DNA of 24,700 bases from Candidatus Saccharimonadota bacterium (GTDB lineage: Bacteria; Patescibacteriota; Saccharimonadia; Saccharimonadales; Saccharimonadaceae). A model generated the notes under the pieces. That model was given only the letters and a program-made list of their open reading frames with translations, had not been told where the DNA came from and ran no database searches. The position numbers and the translations under genes were made by a program. The number at the start of each line of letters is the position of its first letter. Position 1 is the first letter of the stretch. This document shows, one piece after another, positions 22,207 through 24,700 of the stretch. The DNA lies in assembly GCA_028289185.1 (NCBI GenBank), contig JAQGGV010000066.1, positions 1-24,700 on the forward strand. Reading direction: 5' to 3'.

Positions 22207-22245
22207 AAAATAACGCCCGAAGATTTATTCGGGCGTTATTTTTTT
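22207..22245 (+). terminator. Strong intrinsic terminator
   Basis: A perfect 15-bp inverted repeat (22207-22221 with 22228-22242) around loop gattta, core ACGCCCGAA/TTCGGGCGT, ending in a run of T. The A-run on the left arm makes it potentially bidirectional. Confidence 0.92.
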
Positions 22246-22287
22246 ACTCCGGCTCAATCTATAACTCGTTATAGACAAAGTGAGAGT

Positions 22288-22315
22288 GCCCAGCCGACCT
22301 ATTGGCCGACTGGGC
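22288..22315 (-). terminator. Hairpin downstream of the 22344 gene (minus-strand RNA)
   Basis: Read on the minus strand, GCCCAGTCGGCC-aata-GGTCGGCTGGGC pairs over 12 bp with two G-U wobbles. On the plus strand the wobbles become mismatches, so the structure belongs to the minus-strand transcript. It lacks a clear U-tract and may be a 3' stabilising or Rho-type end. Confidence 0.5.
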
Positions 22316-22343
22316 GTGTCGAATTGCAACCCCTCACCACCGA

Positions 22344-22877
22344 TTAGCCGGCGATATGCGCCAGTTCATCCTCGGTGAGCATGAAGTCCTCTCCACCTTG
22401 GCAGGCGCGGACAACGCCGTCAAGAGATACCCGGGGCATCTCGATGCTCGCGCTGTAGTACACCAGTATTCGACCATCATGGACAGGTGTGACCTCTGTC
22501 AGCGTGGCGCCGAACACCATGTTGCACAGGTAGCCAGCGATGCCGTCAATACCTGTCCAGACACCGGCGTCGAGCGCTTTTTGGTTTTGCAGCGGGTGAA
22601 TGACGGGAACCTTTGGGCCCGGTGGATATCCGGCCGCCAGGATCTGGCGCGCCAGTTTGCTGTCGAGCTCGAACGACGGGTCGACGGCCGGGGGCGTTGG
22701 TGCAACCGTCGCAATCACCAGACGGTGACGTGCAAAGGGCTCGGTACCATGCATGGTCACAATGCAAGCGATGGTAATCAGAAAGAGTACCAAAGCAATG
22801 GTGACCGCCGGCAAAAACTCGACAACGACCCCGAACGGGGACCGACTTGCTATTGGCCTCGTACGTTTCAACTTCAC
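22344..22877 (-). CDS. Unknown membrane-anchored protein, 177 aa
   Basis: GTG 22877 has AGGAG about six bases upstream. The N-terminus is basic (MKLKRTRPIASR), followed by one hydrophobic helix (about residues 20-44, FLPAVTIALVLFLITIACIV), probably an uncleaved anchor with the rest outside. The exported part is Pro-rich at first (VAPTPPAVDPSF), then mixed, with two Cys (GYLCNMVFGA and VRACQGGE) that could form a disulfide. The end is acidic (EDFMLTEDELAHIAG). I do not recognise a family. Its codons favour G/C in third position more than the neighbours do, and its leader is distinctly structured. A long overlapping plus-strand frame (22302-22889) is a shadow of this gene. Confidence 0.75.
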   Translation of the reverse strand: MKLKRTRPIASRSPFGVVVEFLPAVTIALVLFLITIACIVTMHGTEPFARHRLVIATVAPTPPAVDPSFELDSKLARQILAAGYPPGPKVPVIHPLQNQKALDAGVWTGIDGIAGYLCNMVFGATLTEVTPVHDGRILVYYSASIEMPRVSLDGVVRACQGGEDFMLTEDELAHIAG

Positions 22878-23000
22878 GACTACTCCTAGGGTGGGGGTGC
22901 AATGTTAATAACACAGATTCAACTTGGATGCGGCTGCAAACGGGCTGATTCCTAGGGCGTATTTTGATGTGTCATTATCCGTTTGTCAATCTGTAGGGTA

Positions 23001-23029
23001 TGGACAAAATGCTTATGATATGGTATAAT
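23001..23029 (+). promoter_or_regulatory. Promoter of the 80-aa membrane protein gene
   Basis: TGGACA (23001-23006), a 17-base spacer and a consensus TATAAT (23024-23029). The start would be near 23036, with AAAGGA in the leader. Confidence 0.7.
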
Positions 23030-23066
23030 GCATCTGGTTAGAAATCCAGCTCTCCGAAAGGACATT

Positions 23067-23309
23067 ATGAACCACCTGGAAGCACTCTTGGCATCGTTGT
23101 TGGACCTCCTGCATGTGTCGTATACACACGTAGGGCTGTCCACCGGAACGATGTTCCTGACTGGCCTGTTCGCGCTCGTTGCGCTGCTAGGCCTCACGGT
23201 CATGTGCGCCCGCATCGACGACATCAACAAGGTCATTCGGCCTTACATGGTCAAGTCGGGCACCAAAGCGGCGGAAGATTACGCGAACGCAAACGCAAAC
23301 GCGCGCTGA
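23067..23309 (+). CDS. Small membrane protein, 80 aa
   Basis: ATG 23067 has AAAGG five bases upstream; an earlier in-frame codon at 23028 lies inside the TATAAT box and cannot be the start. The N-terminus is an amphipathic Leu-rich stretch (NHLEALLASLLDLLHV). One transmembrane helix follows (about residues 29-48, FLTGLFALVALLGLTVMC), and then a basic/acidic soluble tail (ARIDDINKVIRPYMVKSG) ending in an Ala-Asn repeat (ANANANAR). No family recognised. High G/C at third positions, like the 22344 and 6801 genes. A hairpin follows the stop codon. Confidence 0.65.
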   Translation: MNHLEALLASLLDLLHVSYTHVGLSTGTMFLTGLFALVALLGLTVMCARIDDINKVIRPYMVKSGTKAAEDYANANANAR

Positions 23310-23331
23310 CTTCGCCCCCAACCCTCGCTCG

Positions 23332-23355
23332 CTCCACGGACAATTGTCTGTGGAG
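23332..23355 (+). terminator. Hairpin after the 80-aa gene
   Basis: CTCCACGGAC (23332-23341), loop AATT and GTCTGTGGAG (23346-23355), ten base pairs with one wobble. It can be extended at the base by CCCCC/GGGGG (23314-23318 with 23361-23365). No T-run follows directly, so termination strength is uncertain. Confidence 0.5.
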
Positions 23356-23365
23356 TGGGCGGGGG

Positions 23366-23394
23366 TTAACTCGTTTCTAGGGGTGCTGTATACT
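23366..23394 (+). promoter_or_regulatory. Promoter of the alpha/beta hydrolase gene, leaderless
   Basis: TTAACT (23366-23371), a 17-base spacer and TATACT (23389-23394), which ends seven bases before ATG 23402. No Shine-Dalgarno sequence is present. Confidence 0.6.
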
Positions 23395-23401
23395 GGTTAC
23401 G

Positions 23402-24241
23402 ATGACCAAACAAACCCTAACATTACCGACCGGCGAACAAATCGTCTACTGGGAATTTAACCCCGAAAAAACGCCGACGCTTGTGCTGGTGCACGGTATT
23501 ACTGGTTCGCACGAGGGTTTTCAGTACGTTATCCCTTTGTTAAATGATTTCCATATCATCGCACCCGACCTACCAGGCTTTGGCGAAAGTCCACTGCCAC
23601 ACGAAAAATTATCGCTGAGGGACATGGGCGAACTGTTGATCGATTTCGTCGAGGAGCTAGAACTCGACAAGCCACATGTATTAGGCCACTCCATGGGATC
23701 ACTGGTTGTGGCCGAGGCCGTTCGCCAACATCCGTCATCATTTGCCCACAAACTGATCCTAGCTAGCCCCGTACCAACCCCCGTCGGTAGCGTCGAAATG
23801 CGTCGTGTCGGCGTGCTCTTTAGCCGCCTGTACTACGTTGCCGGCCACCGTTTGCCACGGATTGGTGACAAAATCGCCCATAGCCGCAAATTATCGTGGG
23901 TTGCGACCGAAATGATCATGACAACCAAGGACAAAGTTCTCAAAAACGTCATCCATTATCACCATTTCAAAAACCTCGATTTCATCAGTAGTATCGGCTG
24001 GAACCGACGCCTACAAAAAGAGGTCACCAAAACCGGTATGAGCCGCTACAAATCGGCATTGAAACAATTCGATGTACTGATTATCAACGGTAATCGCGAC
24101 AACGTCACACCGCTCAAAATGCAGCGCAAAATCGCCAGGGATATAGGGGCGACATTGACGATTGTTCCCGGCACAGGCCACCTATCACACTATGAAAAAC
24201 CTGAGCAAGTTGCAAACGCAATTCGTGACTTTCTGCGTTAG
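23402..24241 (+). CDS. Alpha/beta hydrolase, 279 aa
   Basis: A complete alpha/beta hydrolase fold. It has the oxyanion-hole strand LVLVHGITGSHEGF, then DLPGFGES, the nucleophile elbow GHSMGS (Ser at about residue 97), the acid residue in NGNRDNVTP and the catalytic His in GTGHLSHYEKP. The cap region (about 130-200) is basic and aromatic-rich. The family covers esterases, lipases, haloalkane dehalogenases and related enzymes; I cannot fix the substrate. No signal peptide, so cytoplasmic. Leaderless start from TATACT. It converges on a glycosyltransferase-like gene across a 224-base space with a long inverted repeat. Confidence 0.93.
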   Translation: MTKQTLTLPTGEQIVYWEFNPEKTPTLVLVHGITGSHEGFQYVIPLLNDFHIIAPDLPGFGESPLPHEKLSLRDMGELLIDFVEELELDKPHVLGHSMGSLVVAEAVRQHPSSFAHKLILASPVPTPVGSVEMRRVGVLFSRLYYVAGHRLPRIGDKIAHSRKLSWVATEMIMTTKDKVLKNVIHYHHFKNLDFISSIGWNRRLQKEVTKTGMSRYKSALKQFDVLIINGNRDNVTPLKMQRKIARDIGATLTIVPGTGHLSHYEKPEQVANAIRDFLR

Positions 24242-24250
24242 GCGAAGCTT

Positions 24251-24318
24251 CCTGTAATAGCAAAAACAGGACGTTTTCGCTGCGAGACCAGTCTGTCAAT
24301 CGGAGCGTCGCAGAAAAC
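24251..24318 (+). other. Two hairpins after the hydrolase gene
   Basis: CCTGT-10 nt-ACAGG (24251-24270) is followed by acgTTTT, a weak terminator. Then GTTTT (24273-24277) and CTGCGA (24280-24285) pair with TCGCAG (24308-24313) and AAAAC (24314-24318), with a 2-base bulge. The second hairpin shares bases 24313-24318 with the long inverted repeat that follows. Confidence 0.45.
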
Positions 24319-24430
24319 TTCAAACCTGTTGAATAGTCACTAAAAGCGTAGTGCAGCCCATGAAATTACATCGCTAAAACGTGAATTTCAAGGCGCGTAA
24401 CGGTGACTATTCAACAGGTTTGAAGTTTTC
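24313..24430. repeat. Perfect 28-bp inverted repeat with 62-bp centre
   Basis: The left arm is 24313-24340 and the right arm 24403-24430, exact complements over 28 bases; key core CCTGTTGAATAGTCAC on the left. The centre carries a further perfect pair, TGAAATT (24361-24367) with AATTTCA (24384-24390). No open frame is inside. It lies between two convergent genes. It could be a MITE-like element, a bidirectional structured 3' end or an invertible segment. No target-site duplication is evident at the ends. Confidence 0.85.
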
Positions 24431-24465
24431 AAGCAGTCTAAAGAAGACTCGAGCAAAGTGGACCG

Positions 24466-24700
24466 TTATTTATTCTCTGCAATAACTTCTTTGTACAGTT
24501 TCACAAATTTGGGCATGACAACTTTGACGTCGTGCTTGTTGGCGAGTGCCAGGCTGTTTTTGCCAAATTCCTTGCGTCGTTCTGGATGTTCCAATAATTT
24601 CGCGAGCGCCATCGACATAGCCGCCGCATCATCAACAGGCAATAAGTAGCCGGTTTTATCCGTAATACAAAGTTCGTTCAGCGCGCCAGCATCAACTGCC
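24466..24700 (-). CDS. Glycosyltransferase-like protein, C-terminal fragment (cut by window edge)
   Basis: On the minus strand the frame is open from the right edge to TAA at 24466-24468, giving 77 residues. It contains the sequence NELCITDKTGYLLPVDDAAA, then a helix (MALAKLLEHPERRKEFGKNS) and a C-terminal helix ending VIAENK. The pattern E-x-x-x-D-x-x-TG-x-LLPVDD followed by a helix with ERRxxxGxxS/A is the end of GT-B fold family 1/4 glycosyltransferases. In these the Glu of the E(x7)E region and the TGxLxPxxD loop contact the donor sugar nucleotide. Most of the enzyme, including the N-terminal acceptor domain, lies outside the window. Such enzymes build surface polysaccharides or glycolipids. 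Confidence 0.8.
   Translation of the reverse strand, partial: AVDAGALNELCITDKTGYLLPVDDAAAMSMALAKLLEHPERRKEFGKNSLALANKHDVKVVMPKFVKLYKEVIAENK

Noticed and set aside
22302..22889. 195-aa plus-strand frame opposite the 177-aa gene
   Set aside because: No membrane segment, no ribosome site and odd composition; the minus-strand frame has GTG with AGGAG, a TM helix and a strand-specific 3' hairpin.
24313..24430. CRISPR array or insertion sequence
   Set aside because: There are only two inverted, not direct, repeat arms, and no transposase frame in the 62-bp centre or next to it.

Overview
The window looks like a piece of a small-genome Patescibacteria (CPR) chromosome, most likely a Saccharibacteria (TM7) relative. 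This rests on my recognition of the gene mix and style: very compact gene packing, 1-14 bp overlaps or gaps, many transcripts that seem leaderless, short versions of core proteins, and a prepilin-like gene beside a secreted SGNH hydrolase. TGA works as a normal stop, which argues against Gracilibacteria/SR1. No species can be named from sequence alone.

Layout. 1-1701: the end of a secreted SGNH/GDSL hydrolase, a short type IV prepilin-like protein, and a convergent uncharacterised gene. 1702-1889: a non-coding segment with paired repeats and a good promoter. 1902-6541: an unrecognised 441-residue protein and a large UvrD/Rep-type helicase fused to a PD-(D/E)XK nuclease. 6527-7255: a promoter, a tRNA-Pro(CGG) with an unusual anticodon arm, a strong hairpin, a 52-residue basic protein, and a GC-rich, highly structured segment ending in an intrinsic terminator, which is a candidate non-coding RNA. 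7273-8235: a Dus-family tRNA-dihydrouridine synthase.

8232-12082 (minus strand): a carbonic-anhydrase-like metalloprotein gene, then a four-gene operon made of a tandemly duplicated two-gene module. Each module has a ~96-residue single-pass membrane protein followed by a secreted, Ser/Gly-rich, low-complexity protein with two conserved cysteines. This is the best candidate here for an undescribed system.

12181-19567 (minus strand): a complete F1Fo ATP synthase operon in the order atpI-like, a, c, b, delta, alpha, [67-aa unknown], gamma, [219-aa unknown], beta, epsilon. The two unknown genes are translationally coupled to their neighbours, and the delta subunit is short. 19568-24241: a divergent histidine phosphatase with a terminator-like hairpin directly before its start codon, a 67-aa unknown, a HExxHxxGxxH putative metalloprotease, a glutaredoxin-like protein, two unknown GC-rich membrane proteins, and an alpha/beta hydrolase. 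24242-24465: a convergent intergenic space with a perfect 28-bp inverted repeat. 24466-24700: the C-terminal end of a glycosyltransferase-like gene running off the right edge.

Functionally the window mixes energy conversion (ATP synthase), tRNA supply and modification (tRNA-Pro, Dus), DNA repair or processing (helicase-nuclease), and cell-surface or secreted functions (SGNH hydrolase, prepilin, duplicated secreted modules) that would suit a host-attached lifestyle. That last link is inference.
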